DNA of 64,000 nt from Couchioplanes caeruleus (GCF_023499255.1 NZ_CP092183.1:689501-753500); one strand, 5' to 3'; positions 7,954 to 16,304 are shown, counted from the first letter of the stretch. Numbers and translations: made by a program. Notes: generated by a model not told the origin, from the letters alone.

Positions 7954-8814
7954 ATGGCTGCCGTGAGCCTGCCCGCACCTGCCGCGTACGCGCCTCCGCC
8001 CCCGCCCGAGCGGCGCCCGACGCGGTGGTGGCTCGTGGCGATCGTCGCGGCCTGGGCGCTCGTGCTCGCCGGGCTGGCGGTGTGGTCGGTGCGCAATGAT
8101 CCGCCCACCGTCCCCGAGCAGCGGGACCTCGGCCAGGCGCTGCCGGTGCTGCACCGGACCGCCGGCGCTGTGGTCGCGGCGGCGGACGGGCCGGACCGGG
8201 TGATCGCCATCGGCGCGGTGACCCTGGACCGCGCCTGCGCGTTGACCCCGGTGCGCGACGGCGTGGAGGCCGCCCAGGAGGTGACCGTACGGGTGCGTCC
8301 CGACGAGGCGTTCGGCGTGCTCGACTCGATCGCGCGGGCGCTGCCGCGGGCGTACCGGCCGGCGATCCGGCACAACGTCGAGGACACCCGGCAGGTGCTG
8401 CGGGCCGACGCGGGCGAGTTCGTCGGGGTGGAGGCGGAGGTCGACGCGGCCGCCACGTCGTTCGCCCTGCGGATCTCGACCGGCTGCCGTCCCGGTTCGG
8501 CGCCGGAGGAGCCGCCGGGGCCGGTCGCGCAGCCGCCCGCGGCCTTCGTCGCGGCCAGCAGGGCGCTGGGCGGCAGCGGTACGGCCACCGGTGTGTCGGT
8601 CACGTGCCCGGACGGCCGGACCGCGACGACGGCGACCGCGGGTGACCTGGCGGCGCCGAAGGACCTGGGGCGCGCGCTGCGGGACGTGGTGGCCGGTGCG
8701 CTGGTGATCCAGGCGGAACCGCACGCGTGGGCGTACCGGGCCGGCGAGGTCTCGGTGCTGGTGAGCGACGGCGACGGAACCGCGCGGGTCAGCGCGACCA
8801 CCAGCTGTCGCTAG
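7954..8814 (+). CDS. Membrane-anchored protein of unknown function
   Basis: The 286-residue product has a Pro-rich cytosolic start (PAAYAPPPPPERRPTRWW), one transmembrane helix at about residues 27-46 and a soluble external part. That part carries two similar blocks with single Cys residues (RACALTPVRDG, ISTGCRPG, VTCPDGR, TTSCR), so disulfides are likely. I recognise no named family. The start is ATG 7954 or GTG 7963. Its stop overlaps that of the convergent DsrE-like gene by three bases. Confidence 0.72.
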   Translation: MAAVSLPAPAAYAPPPPPERRPTRWWLVAIVAAWALVLAGLAVWSVRNDPPTVPEQRDLGQALPVLHRTAGAVVAAADGPDRVIAIGAVTLDRACALTPVRDGVEAAQEVTVRVRPDEAFGVLDSIARALPRAYRPAIRHNVEDTRQVLRADAGEFVGVEAEVDAAATSFALRISTGCRPGSAPEEPPGPVAQPPAAFVAASRALGGSGTATGVSVTCPDGRTATTATAGDLAAPKDLGRALRDVVAGALVIQAEPHAWAYRAGEVSVLVSDGDGTARVSATTSCR

Positions 8815-9173
8815 TAGACGACCGCCTGGGCGCCGTCGGACATGATCTCCTCGACGAAGACCGCCGCGCCCGCGATGCGGATCTTCGGCAGCACGTCGTC
8901 CGGGCCGATGTCCCGGCGGGCCGCGCACTGCGTGCACAACGTCACCCTGCCCGCCTCCAGGAGCAGCTCGAGCAGGTCCGGCAGCGGGGCCGCGTGCGGC
9001 AGCTGGAACTCCGCCGCGCGGCCGGGCAGGGCGAACCACGCCGACTCGCCGGTGAGCCAGAACGACACCGGCACGCCGGACGACACGGCCGTGCTCGCCA
9101 CGGTGAACGCCTGCGAGCAGCGCTCCGGGGCGTCGGCTCCGGCGGTGGTCTTGACGACGAGAAGGCGGGCCAT
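8811..9173 (-). CDS. DsrE/F-like family protein
   Basis: The 120-residue protein has a DsrE-type alpha/beta fold: RLLVVKTTAGADAPERCSQA at the start, VSFWLTGESAW in the middle and VTLCTQCAARRDI near the end. The CxxC pair and an early Cys suit sulfur relay or redox chemistry in the cytosol. ATG 9173 was chosen over the frame's 9185 limit because it gives the standard DsrE N-terminus. It lies close to the sulfurtransferase operon, which fits a sulfur-trafficking role, but it is on the opposite strand and a direct link is inference. Confidence 0.78.
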   Translation of the reverse strand: MARLLVVKTTAGADAPERCSQAFTVASTAVSSGVPVSFWLTGESAWFALPGRAAEFQLPHAAPLPDLLELLLEAGRVTLCTQCAARRDIGPDDVLPKIRIAGAAVFVEEIMSDGAQAVVY

Positions 9174-9199
9174 GGCGGTCAGCATAGGATGGCTCCGTC

Positions 9200-9304
9200 A
9201 TGGTTACGGAGATCGGGTACGTGAGCCTGCTGGTCGCCGGTCTGGGCGGGCTGGCCGGCGGGCTGGGCTATCTGGCGATGCGCATTGCAAGGGGACGATG
9301 GTGA
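9200..9304 (+). CDS. Small membrane peptide (34 residues)
   Basis: ATG 9200 opens a short frame that is almost entirely one Gly/Leu-rich hydrophobic helix (VSLLVAGLGGLAGGLGYLAM), finished by IARGRW and a stop. Its last seven bases overlap the nitrobindin start at 9298, suggesting translational coupling. No obvious ribosome site is seen, though the message could be leaderless. It may be a real small membrane protein or only a coupling ORF; I recognise no family. Confidence 0.45.
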   Translation: MVTEIGYVSLLVAGLGGLAGGLGYLAMRIARGRW

Positions 9305-9903
9305 GCAGCGAGACCGAGAACCCGTTGGGCCCGCCGCCTTGGTTGAACGCCCCGCCGGTCGGCGAGTACCCGTACGAGGACACCCACGACCTGCGCCGGG
9401 GCCCCGATCTGCACCCCGCGCTGCTCGGGCTGCTCCCGTTCATCGGGCTGTGGCGCGGACGCGGGCAGGGCGGCTTCCCGGAGCCCGAGGACTTCAACTT
9501 CGCGCAGGAGGTCCGGATCAGCCACGACGGCCGGCCGTTCCTCGCGTACGAGTCACGCATCTGGCGTCTCGACGACGACTCGCAGCCGACCGGCATGGCC
9601 GACCGCGAGGTGGGTTTCTGGCGCCCGGTGCTCAACGCGGACGGGCGTCCCACCGACGAGATGGAAGCGACGCTGACCACCCAGCAGGGCGTCATCGAGA
9701 TCTACGAGGGCGAGGCGACCGGCACCCGGCTGGAGATGGCCACGGCCGGCGTCGGGCACACCGCCACCGGGCTCGCGGTCACCGGCGGCCACCGCCTCTA
9801 CGGCATCGTCGAGGGCGCGCTGCTCTACGCCCAGGAGATGTCGGCCAAGGGCGAGACGCTCAAGCCCCACCTGTCGGCGCGCCTGCTGCGGGTGGGCGGC
9901 TGA
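9298..9903 (+). CDS. Nitrobindin-like heme-binding protein (FABP-like, DUF1794)
   Basis: The 201-residue beta-barrel protein contains the family signature GLWRGRGQGGFP (about residues 50-61). The C-terminal KPHLSARLLRV carries the His that in related nitrobindins ligates heme iron. Nitrobindins bind ferric heme and are linked to nitric oxide or peroxynitrite handling in the cytosol. The start is ATG 9298 inside the small upstream ORF; GTG 9301 is alternative. Its 3' end overlaps the convergent aminotransferase gene by 44 bases. Confidence 0.86.
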   Translation: MVSSETENPLGPPPWLNAPPVGEYPYEDTHDLRRGPDLHPALLGLLPFIGLWRGRGQGGFPEPEDFNFAQEVRISHDGRPFLAYESRIWRLDDDSQPTGMADREVGFWRPVLNADGRPTDEMEATLTTQQGVIEIYEGEATGTRLEMATAGVGHTATGLAVTGGHRLYGIVEGALLYAQEMSAKGETLKPHLSARLLRVGG

Positions 9904-10654
9904 AGCCCAGCAGATCCTGAAGGCGCGGCGTCCAGGGCGACGCCGCGCGGGGTACGCCGTCCAGCGACCGCACCTCGGCCAGGCCCCGCAACGAGCTGGC
10001 CAGCCACATCGCCTCCACGCCCGGCAGCTGAGCCGCGGTGATCATCCGCTCCTCGGCGTGCAGGCCCAGCTCGCCGGCCCGTCCGAGCAGGTGCGCGGCT
10101 GTCGTGCCGGGCAGGATGCCGGTCGATTCCGGCGGCACGGTGCACAGCGTGCCGCCGACGAGCCACACCAGGCTCGCCGTGGGCGCTTCCAGGGCCTGAC
10201 CCTCGCGGAGCCACAGCAGGTCGTCGGCTCCCGCTGAGACCGCCCAGCGCTTCGCCGCCAGGTTCTCGGCGTAGGACAGCGTCTTGGCGGCGGAGAGGGA
10301 CCAGGGCGCCCGGGGGCCCACGTCGTGGGTGATCAGGCGGATCCCGTCGCGGCGTTCCCGGCGTACCGCCTCCGGCACCGGCGACACGGTCGCGAACGAG
10401 GTCGACGGCGTCACCACCAGCCGCAGCGCGCCGTCCTCGTGGGTCAGCCCGTGCGCCAGGCCCGCCACCTGCTCGGGGACGTCGATGCCGAGCAGCGCGG
10501 CGGAGCGTCCGAGGCGGGTCAGGTGGGCGTCGAGCAGCCAAGGACCGGTGGGGCGCAGGTGCACGGTCTCGAAGACGCCCTCGCCGTACAGCAGGCCGCG
10601 GTCGGCGTGGGTCAGCTCCTCTGAGCCCGGGATCACCATGATGGGCGCGTTCAC
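9860..10654 (-). CDS. Class IV aminotransferase, 4-amino-4-deoxychorismate lyase-like
   Basis: The 264-residue PLP enzyme shows the fold-type IV landmarks DRGLLYGEGVFETVHLRP near the N-terminus, the PLP lysine in AAKTLSYAENLAAKR and the phosphate-binding STGILPGTTAAHLL. This arrangement fits PabC, which releases pyruvate from aminodeoxychorismate to give p-aminobenzoate for folate, although D-amino acid or branched-chain transaminases look similar. GTG 10654 (or ATG 10639) gives a normal length; the frame's limit at 10705 would overlap the divergent Fur gene. No pabA or pabB gene is nearby. Confidence 0.78.
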   Translation of the reverse strand: MNAPIMVIPGSEELTHADRGLLYGEGVFETVHLRPTGPWLLDAHLTRLGRSAALLGIDVPEQVAGLAHGLTHEDGALRLVVTPSTSFATVSPVPEAVRRERRDGIRLITHDVGPRAPWSLSAAKTLSYAENLAAKRWAVSAGADDLLWLREGQALEAPTASLVWLVGGTLCTVPPESTGILPGTTAAHLLGRAGELGLHAEERMITAAQLPGVEAMWLASSLRGLAEVRSLDGVPRAASPWTPRLQDLLGFSRPPAAGAPTGGA

Positions 10655-10692
10655 GCGAGGGAGGGTATAGCGGCGCGAACTATGCTCGTAAC

Positions 10693-11115
10693 GTGTCCGC
10701 CACATCCCTCGCCGAGATGCTCCGGGAGCGCGGCCTGCGACTGACGCCGCAGCGCCAGCTGATCCTGGAGGCGGTCCATGAGCTCGGCCACGCCACGCCC
10801 GAGCGCATCCACCAGACCGTGCGGGAACGCGCCGCCGGCGTCAACATCACCACCGTCTACCGCACCCTCGAGCTGCTCGAGGACCTGAGCCTCGTCAGCC
10901 ACACCCATCTGTCGCACGGCTCGCCGACGTACCACGCCGCGGGCGAGGACCAGCACGTGCACCTCGTCTGCCGCACCTGCGGCTCCGTCGACGAGGTCGA
11001 CCCCGCCATCATGCTGCCGGTCACCGAGCGCCTGCGCGACGAGCGCGACTTCCGGGTCGACGTCGGTCACGTCTCGCTCTTCGGTGTCTGCGGCGGCTGC
11101 AAGGAGCAAGCATGA
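10693..11115 (+). CDS. Fur family metalloregulator, Nur-like
   Basis: The 140-residue protein has a winged helix (RLTPQRQLILEAV, NITTVYRTLELLEDLSLVSH) and a dimerisation domain with metal ligands in HTHLSHG, EDQHVHLVCRTCG and CGGC. The two CxxC pairs form a structural zinc site. The HTHLSHG block and the following ygfZ gene recall the nickel regulator Nur of Streptomyces more than Fur or Zur; the sensed metal is therefore probably nickel, by similarity only. A TATGCT -10 (10681-10686) ends six bases before the GTG start, so the message is probably leaderless. Confidence 0.85.
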   Translation: MSATSLAEMLRERGLRLTPQRQLILEAVHELGHATPERIHQTVRERAAGVNITTVYRTLELLEDLSLVSHTHLSHGSPTYHAAGEDQHVHLVCRTCGSVDEVDPAIMLPVTERLRDERDFRVDVGHVSLFGVCGGCKEQA

Positions 11116-12170
11116 CCACGGTCCTCATCGAGGAGCTCGACCCGCAGTCCGCGGACGCCGGCGTCGCCGCCCATCACGGCGACCCCATGCGCGAACAGCG
11201 CACGCTGGAGACCACGGCCGGGCTCGTCGACCGCTCCAACCGCGACGTCATCGCGGTGCCGGGCGAGGAACGGGCGAGCTGGCTGCACACCCTGACCACC
11301 CAGCACCTCACCGACCTGCGCGCCGGGCAGGGCAGCGAGCTGCTCGTGCTCTCGCCGAACGGCCACGTCGAGCAGCACGCGATGCTCGCCGAGGACGGCA
11401 CCACCGCCTGGCTGGACACCGAGCCGGGCGCGGGCGAGGGCCTGCTGAAGTACCTCGAAATGATGCGCTTCTTCACGCGCGTCGAGCCGCGGGACGCGAC
11501 CGCCGAGACCGCGGTGCTCTCGATCGTCGGGCCCGACGCCCCGGCGACCGTCGCGCGCCTGCTCGACGTCGAGCTGGCGGCACCCCGGATCTTCGACGTG
11601 CCGGGCCCGAAGTTCGCCGCCGGTTCCGTACCGGCCGGGCCGACCGCGCTCTACGACGTCCGGTTCTTCGAGGGCGGGCTCGCCCGCCGGGTCCCGCTCG
11701 GCGTCGACCTGCTCGTGCCCCGGGCCCGCCTCGACGCCGTGCTCGACCGGCTGGGCGACGTACCCCGGGCGGGGTTGTGGGCCTATGAGGCCGTGCGCGT
11801 CGCACATCGCATCCCGCGGTTCGGGTGGGAGACCGACCACCGCACGATCCCGGCCGAGTCGGGGTTCATCGCGCCGGCCGTGCACCTGGACAAGGGCTGC
11901 TACCGGGGGCAGGAGACCGTCGCCCGGGTGCACCACCTCGGCCGCCCGCCGCGCCGGCTCGTGCTGCTGCATCTCGACGGCGTGGCGACCGACCAGCCGC
12001 CGGCCAAGGGCACGCCGGTCACGCTCGACGGGCGCGAGGTCGGGTTCGTCGGCACCGCGGTCCGCCACCACGAGCTCGGGATGATCGCGCTGGCCGTGGT
12101 CAAGCGGAACGTGGCCGACGACGCCCGGCTCATCGTGGGCGAGTCCGCGGCCGCCATCGACGTCGGCTGA
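11112..12170 (+). CDS. ygfZ: Folate-binding YgfZ/GcvT-like protein
   Basis: The 352-residue protein is of the GcvT fold and binds tetrahydrofolate to support assembly or repair of Fe-S enzymes in the cytosol. The family signature K-G-C-Y-x-G-Q-E is present as DKGCYRGQETVARVHHLG, with the redox-active Cys at about residue 260. The start ATGA overlaps the Fur-family stop, so the two genes are coupled. The same regulator-ygfZ order is known from Streptomyces. Length is normal for actinobacterial members. Confidence 0.88.
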   Translation: MTTVLIEELDPQSADAGVAAHHGDPMREQRTLETTAGLVDRSNRDVIAVPGEERASWLHTLTTQHLTDLRAGQGSELLVLSPNGHVEQHAMLAEDGTTAWLDTEPGAGEGLLKYLEMMRFFTRVEPRDATAETAVLSIVGPDAPATVARLLDVELAAPRIFDVPGPKFAAGSVPAGPTALYDVRFFEGGLARRVPLGVDLLVPRARLDAVLDRLGDVPRAGLWAYEAVRVAHRIPRFGWETDHRTIPAESGFIAPAVHLDKGCYRGQETVARVHHLGRPPRRLVLLHLDGVATDQPPAKGTPVTLDGREVGFVGTAVRHHELGMIALAVVKRNVADDARLIVGESAAAIDVG

Positions 12171-12212
12171 CGCCGCGGCGCCTGAACGTTCCCTCATGGC
12201 AGGATCTCGGTT

Positions 12213-13046
12213 ATGACCGGGACCCTGATCACCGTCGCGCCCACCGGCGCGGAGAACACCAAGGCGGCCGTACCGGCGCTGCCCGTGACGATCGACGAGC
12301 TCGTGGCCACCGCCAAGGAGTGCGAGGCGCTGGGCGCCGCGATCATCCACGTCCACATCCGTGACGACGCCGCCGAGCCGACGCTGGACCAGGGCCGGCT
12401 GCGCGACACGGTGGCCGCCCTGCGGCAGTCGACGGACCTGATCGTCCAGCTCTCCTCGGGCGGCGCGGTGACCGACCCCGAGGCGGACCGGCTCGCCGTG
12501 CTCGACGCCGGCCCGGAGATGGCTTCCTGCACGATGGGTACGGTGAACTTCGGCGACGGCGTGTTCATGAACCGCTGGGAGTTCATCGTCGACCTGCACA
12601 CCCGGATGCAGGAGCGCGGCGTCGTCCCCGAGTACGAGATCTTCGACCTCGGCCAGCTCACCTCGCTGCAGCGCCTGCTCACCAAGCACGGGCTCCCGTA
12701 CGGCGGCCACGTCCACGTCGACCTGGTGATGGGCGTACCGGGCGGGATGCCGGGCACCGCCGAGGCGCTGGTCGCGTGCCACCGGGCGATCCAGGACCTG
12801 CCGGCGGGTACGACGTTCTCCGCCACCGGCATCGGCCGCAGCACGATCCCGGTCATGCTGGCCTCGCTGTCGGCGGGCGGGCACCTGCGCGTCGGCATGG
12901 AGGACACGGTCACGTACGCGAAGGACCGCCCCGTCGAGTCGAACATGCAGCTCGTCGCGCGGGCCGTCGGCTTCGCGCAGCTGGCCCAGCGCCCGCCGCT
13001 GACCACGGCGGAGGCGCGGGAGCTGCTCGGGGTGCCGGCCCGATGA
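12213..13046 (+). CDS. BKACE family beta-keto acid cleavage enzyme (DUF849)
   Basis: The 277-residue TIM-barrel enzyme is related to Kce, which condenses 3-keto-5-aminohexanoate with acetyl-CoA in lysine fermentation. The metal-binding HxH is in AAIIHVHIRDD and the second site in GGHVHVDLVMGVPGG, with a glycine-rich TGIGRSTIPV near the end. The family uses many beta-keto acids, so the substrate is open. Its stop overlaps the ATG of the asparaginase gene, indicating one operon. No other lysine-fermentation gene is adjacent. Confidence 0.87.
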   Translation: MTGTLITVAPTGAENTKAAVPALPVTIDELVATAKECEALGAAIIHVHIRDDAAEPTLDQGRLRDTVAALRQSTDLIVQLSSGGAVTDPEADRLAVLDAGPEMASCTMGTVNFGDGVFMNRWEFIVDLHTRMQERGVVPEYEIFDLGQLTSLQRLLTKHGLPYGGHVHVDLVMGVPGGMPGTAEALVACHRAIQDLPAGTTFSATGIGRSTIPVMLASLSAGGHLRVGMEDTVTYAKDRPVESNMQLVARAVGFAQLAQRPPLTTAEARELLGVPAR

Positions 13047-13963
13047 TCCTCGCGGAGGTCGTACGCTCCGGCTTCACCGAGTCGGTCCACCACGGCTCGG
13101 TCGTGGTGCTGGACGCCTCGGGCGCGGTCGCCGGCTCGGCCGGGGACGTGACCGGCCCGGTTTTCCCGCGCTCGTCGAACAAGCCGATGCAGACCGTCGG
13201 CATGCTGCGTGCCGGGCTGCGCGTCGCCGACCCCGCGGATCTGGCCCTGATCAGTGGCAGCCACTTCGCCGAGCCGTTCCACGTGCACCGCGTACGCGCC
13301 ATCCTGGCCGCCGCGGGGCTGACGGAGGAGGCGCTGCTCTGCCCGCCCGCCCTGCCGCTCGCCGAATCGGGGCACGACGGCCGGGCGCCGCAGCGCATCC
13401 TCATGAACTGTTCCGGCAAGCACGCGGGGATGCTGGCCACCTGCGTCGCCAACGGGTGGCCGCTGGACGACTACCGGGACGCCAAGCACCCGTTGCAGCA
13501 GGTGCTGGCCGAGACGGTGACCGAGCTGGTGGGAGAGCCGATCGCCGCCACGGGCATCGACGGCTGCGGTGCTCCGGTTCTGGGCTTCTCGCTGACCGCG
13601 CTGGCCCGGGCCTTCCAGCGGCTCGTCTCGGCGGCCCCGGGCACGCCCGGGCGGATGGTGGCGGACGCCATGCGGGCGAACCCCGAGCTCGTCGCCGGCA
13701 CCGGGCAGGACGACACACGGCTGATGCAGGGCGTGCCGGGGTTGCTCGCGAAGGGCGGGGCGGAGGGTGTCGTCGCGGTCGCCGTACCGGACGTCGGAGC
13801 GGTGGCGTTGAAGATCGAGGACGGCGCGATGCGGGCCCGGATGCCGGTGCTGGTGTCGGCGCTGCGCCGGCTCGGCGTGGCCGCCCCGGTGCTGGATTCG
13901 CTGGCCACCGTGCCCGTCCTGGGCGGCGGCGTACCGGTCGGCGAGGTCCGCGCCACCTGGTGA
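13043..13963 (+). CDS. L-asparaginase II family protein (Rhizobium type)
   Basis: The 306-residue protein resembles the thermolabile asparaginase (PF06089), which hydrolyses asparagine to aspartate and ammonia. Family blocks are SVVVLDASGAV, VFPRSSNKPMQTVGMLRAG, NCSGKHAGMLATC and GTGQDDTRLM, with the Ser-Ser-Asn-Lys segment near the proposed active site. The start is ATG 13043, overlapping the BKACE stop; the longer open frame from 12776 lies inside the upstream gene and is rejected. Coupling with BKACE suggests amino acid catabolism. Confidence 0.87.
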   Translation: MILAEVVRSGFTESVHHGSVVVLDASGAVAGSAGDVTGPVFPRSSNKPMQTVGMLRAGLRVADPADLALISGSHFAEPFHVHRVRAILAAAGLTEEALLCPPALPLAESGHDGRAPQRILMNCSGKHAGMLATCVANGWPLDDYRDAKHPLQQVLAETVTELVGEPIAATGIDGCGAPVLGFSLTALARAFQRLVSAAPGTPGRMVADAMRANPELVAGTGQDDTRLMQGVPGLLAKGGAEGVVAVAVPDVGAVALKIEDGAMRARMPVLVSALRRLGVAAPVLDSLATVPVLGGGVPVGEVRATW

Positions 13964-13982
13964 CCTGATTCACGCTAACTAT

Positions 13983-14001
13983 TGCAAGCGTTTTGCTTGC
14001 A
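13983..14001. promoter_or_regulatory. Inverted repeat upstream of the XRE regulator gene
   Basis: TGCAAGC-gtttt-GCTTGCA has perfect 7-base arms and a 5-base centre. It ends 30 bases before the ATG at 14032, a usual position for an autoregulatory operator of an XRE-family repressor. It lies 20 bases after the asparaginase stop, so a weak terminator role is possible, but the arms are short for that. Confidence 0.5.
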
Positions 14002-14031
14002 GGAGCTAGCAGGCGGGGCTACGGTCGAGTC

Positions 14032-14532
14032 ATGGCCACCGGAGATCTGCCCCAGGACATCGGTTCGTTCATCCGTGACCTGCGGCAGACGGCGAAGATC
14101 TCGCTCCGGCAACTCGCCGACCGGGCGGGCGTGAGCAACCCGTACCTGAGCCAGATCGAGCGGGGCCTGCGCAAGCCCAGCGCCGAGGTGCTGCAGCAAC
14201 TGGCCAGCGCGCTGCGGGTGTCGACGCCCGCGATGTACCTGCGCGCCGGCCTGCTCGACGGGGAGGGCCAGCAGGGCGTGCTGGCCGCCATCGCGGTCGA
14301 CCCCGACCTGACGATCGCGCAGAAGCAGTCCCTGACCCAGATCTACGAGACGTTCCGCAACGAGAACGCCCGGCACGCCCGCGAGAGCGGCGAGCCCACG
14401 GCCGGCGCGCCCGCGCCCGGGGAGTCCGGCGAACTCGACGTCCCCGACGAGGACGAGGCCCTGCGGGTTGTCATCCAGGACGTGTCGGTCGTGGAGGACG
14501 GCGGCGCGCCGCCCCCGCCGGCCAGGTCCTGA
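14032..14532 (+). CDS. XRE family regulator, Rv0474-like
   Basis: The 166-residue cytosolic DNA-binding protein has an N-terminal helix-turn-helix (SLRQLADRAGVSNPYLSQIE, then RGLRKPSAEVLQQLA, about residues 21-60). The N-terminus DIGSFIRDLRQTAKI and the order with hbhA and DUF2516 match mycobacterial Rv0474-Rv0475-Rv0476. The C-terminal third is acidic and low in complexity. It lies 34 bases upstream of the hbhA-like gene, so it probably controls that gene and itself through the palindrome at 13983-14001. Confidence 0.85.
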   Translation: MATGDLPQDIGSFIRDLRQTAKISLRQLADRAGVSNPYLSQIERGLRKPSAEVLQQLASALRVSTPAMYLRAGLLDGEGQQGVLAAIAVDPDLTIAQKQSLTQIYETFRNENARHARESGEPTAGAPAPGESGELDVPDEDEALRVVIQDVSVVEDGGAPPPPARS

Positions 14533-14566
14533 CCCACCCAGACCACTGCAAAGCCGAGGAGACATC

Positions 14567-15016
14567 ATGCCCGAGCAGACCAACACCAGGATCCCCGCCC
14601 CGCTGTACGCCGCCGCCGGCGCCGGTGACCTCGCCTGGCGCGAGCTGCGCAAGCTCCCCGCCGTGGTGAGCGAGCTCAGCGACCGTGCCGTCGCCTCGCT
14701 GCGGATGGCCAACGAGGCCGCCGGCACCACCGCCACCTCGCTGCGCGACAAGGCGACCACCACGGACTTCGACAAGCTCCGTGCGACCGCCACCACGAGC
14801 GCCGTCACCTTCGCCCAGGTCGCCCAGGAGCGGGCCGCCGCGCTGTACACGACCCTCGTGGCCCGCGGCGAGCGCGTGATCGGCACCGGCGTCGTCGAGG
14901 CCGCCGACGTGGTCAACGCCGACATGGTGACCACCGAGGAGCCGAAGGCCGTGGAGGCCGCCGCCACTCCGGCCCCGAAGCCGCGCAAGCGCGCCGCCCG
15001 CCCGGCCGCCGAGTAA
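14567..15016 (+). CDS. HbhA-like heparin-binding hemagglutinin homologue
   Basis: The 149-residue helical protein resembles mycobacterial HbhA (Rv0475). It begins PAPLYAAAGAGDLAWRELRK, continues with a long coiled-coil region and ends in a Lys/Ala/Pro tail (KPRKRAARPAAE). In mycobacteria the Lys-rich tail binds heparan sulfate and the protein also touches lipid bodies; here the tail is short, so a host-adhesin role is unlikely and a structural or membrane-linked role is more plausible. GAGGAG precedes the ATG. Synteny with the XRE and DUF2516 genes supports orthology. Confidence 0.82.
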   Translation: MPEQTNTRIPAPLYAAAGAGDLAWRELRKLPAVVSELSDRAVASLRMANEAAGTTATSLRDKATTTDFDKLRATATTSAVTFAQVAQERAAALYTTLVARGERVIGTGVVEAADVVNADMVTTEEPKAVEAAATPAPKPRKRAARPAAE

Positions 15017-15037
15017 GCAGACACACCCGGCATTGAT

Positions 15038-15069
15038 CCGCGGGCCCCGGCCGAAGCCGGGGCCCGCGG
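15038..15069 (+). terminator. Hairpin terminator after the hbhA-like gene
   Basis: A perfect 14-base GC stem (15038-15051 with 15056-15069) with a CGAA loop stands 21 bases after the stop and before the DUF2516 ATG. Confidence 0.75.
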
Positions 15070-15084
15070 CATAGACTCTTCACC

Positions 15085-15396
15085 ATGGTCTCCAGCGCGC
15101 CCGAGTTCTATCTGCACGTCAGGCTCTACATCGACGTGATCGTGATGATCGGCTCGTTGATCGTGCAAGCCATCGCCCTCATCCACTGCGTGACGCAGCG
15201 CGGCGACGGTTTCCAGGCGATCGGCACCCTTCCCAAGGGCGCGTGGATCGCGATCCTGGCCGTCTGCATGGTGCTCACGTACGTGATCGGCCCGATCGGG
15301 ATCTTCGGCCTCGTCGGCCTCGCCGCGGCCCTCATCTACCTGCTCGACGTCCGTCCCGGGCTGCGCGACCTGTCGGACGGCAAGGGCTTCTGGTGA
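15085..15396 (+). CDS. DUF2516 small membrane protein (Rv0476-like)
   Basis: The 103-residue protein has two or three hydrophobic segments (VIVMIGSLIVQAIALIHCV, then GAWIAILAVCMVLTYVIGPI, then GLVGLAAALIYLLDV) and a short charged tail RPGLRDLSDGKGFW. This is the layout of DUF2516. No function is known. It follows the hbhA-like gene as in mycobacteria and shares the bases GTGA with the start of the hydrolase gene, implying co-translation. Confidence 0.83.
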   Translation: MVSSAPEFYLHVRLYIDVIVMIGSLIVQAIALIHCVTQRGDGFQAIGTLPKGAWIAILAVCMVLTYVIGPIGIFGLVGLAAALIYLLDVRPGLRDLSDGKGFW

Positions 15397-16274
15397 GACT
15401 CCGCCGGCCGCCGCCCCCGGACGGCGGCCCGCGGAATCCCGGACCCCGGCCCACCGCTCCCCGCTCGGGGCGGCCCACCCTGCCGGCCCCGCCCACCGAG
15501 CTCGTCGGCACGCCGCACGGCGTACGCCTCGAGCAGCTCGTCACGGGCGTCGGCGACCCGGTCACCGTGTTCGCGCACGGGCTGGCCGGCGACATCGCCG
15601 GCACCCGGCCGCTGGGCAGCGCCGTCGCGGGCCGCCGCGTCTTCTTCCACTTCCGCGGGCACGGCCGCTCCGAGTCGCCGCCCGGGCCGTGGACGTTCGC
15701 CGACCTCGCCGCCGACCTGCGCGCCGTGGCCGACCGGGCCGGCGCGACCCGGGCGCTCGGGGTGAGCATGGGCTCCGCGGCGCTGTGCCGGCTCCTCGCC
15801 GCCGATCCCGGGCGCTTCGACCGGGTGGTGCTCTATCTGCCCGCGCCGCTGGACGGCGTACGGCCCCGCGTGGCGCAGGAGCGGCTGGAACGCCTGCTCG
15901 CCGCCGTCGGGTCGGGTGAGGCGGCGGCCGTCGCGGAGGCGGTCGAGCCCGAGTTGCCGCCGTCGGTGCGAGACACGCCGACGGGCTGGGGCTACCTGCG
16001 TCAGCGCGTCGACCAGCTGCTGCGGGACGGGCTGGCGCCGCAGCTGGACACGTTGTGGCGGGAGCCCGCCGCGGATGAGGGGGCGCTGCGGGCGTACCCG
16101 GGAAAGGCCCTGGTGATCGGTTGCGTGGGTGACGATCTGCACCCGGTGGCCTGGGCGGAACGCCTGGCCGGCCTGCTGCCCGGCGCCGAACTGCACGTCT
16201 ACGACCGGCCCGCGGTGCTCTGGACGCACCGGCGCGAGCTGCGCGAGCGGATCTCCACGTTCCTCAACGCATGA
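15393..16274 (+). CDS. Alpha/beta hydrolase
   Basis: The 293-residue cytosolic alpha/beta-fold hydrolase has the oxyanion segment VFAHGLAGD, the HFRGHGRSE loop and the nucleophile elbow GVSMGS with Ser in GxSxG (about residue 130). A late Asp (GCVGDDLHPV) and His (VLWTHRREL) complete the triad. The first 35 residues are Pro-rich and may be a linker or a start misassignment. GTG 15393 overlaps the DUF2516 stop. The substrate is unknown; esterase or lipase action is inferred from the fold. Confidence 0.82.
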   Translation: MRLRRPPPPDGGPRNPGPRPTAPRSGRPTLPAPPTELVGTPHGVRLEQLVTGVGDPVTVFAHGLAGDIAGTRPLGSAVAGRRVFFHFRGHGRSESPPGPWTFADLAADLRAVADRAGATRALGVSMGSAALCRLLAADPGRFDRVVLYLPAPLDGVRPRVAQERLERLLAAVGSGEAAAVAEAVEPELPPSVRDTPTGWGYLRQRVDQLLRDGLAPQLDTLWREPAADEGALRAYPGKALVIGCVGDDLHPVAWAERLAGLLPGAELHVYDRPAVLWTHRRELRERISTFLNA

Positions 16275-16304
16275 TGGCCCGGACCGTACGGTCCGGGCCA
16301 TCAT
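16271..16304. terminator. Bidirectional palindromic terminator
   Basis: The 34 bases form a perfect palindrome, able to fold with a stem of about 15 bases. It sits between the convergent hydrolase and PKD-protein genes and covers the last bases of the hydrolase stop, so it can end transcription from both sides. Confidence 0.8.

Noticed and set aside
12776..13042. N-terminal extension of the asparaginase
   Set aside because: It overlaps the BKACE gene and lacks family similarity; ATG 13043 gives the normal N-terminus and a typical ATGA overlap.
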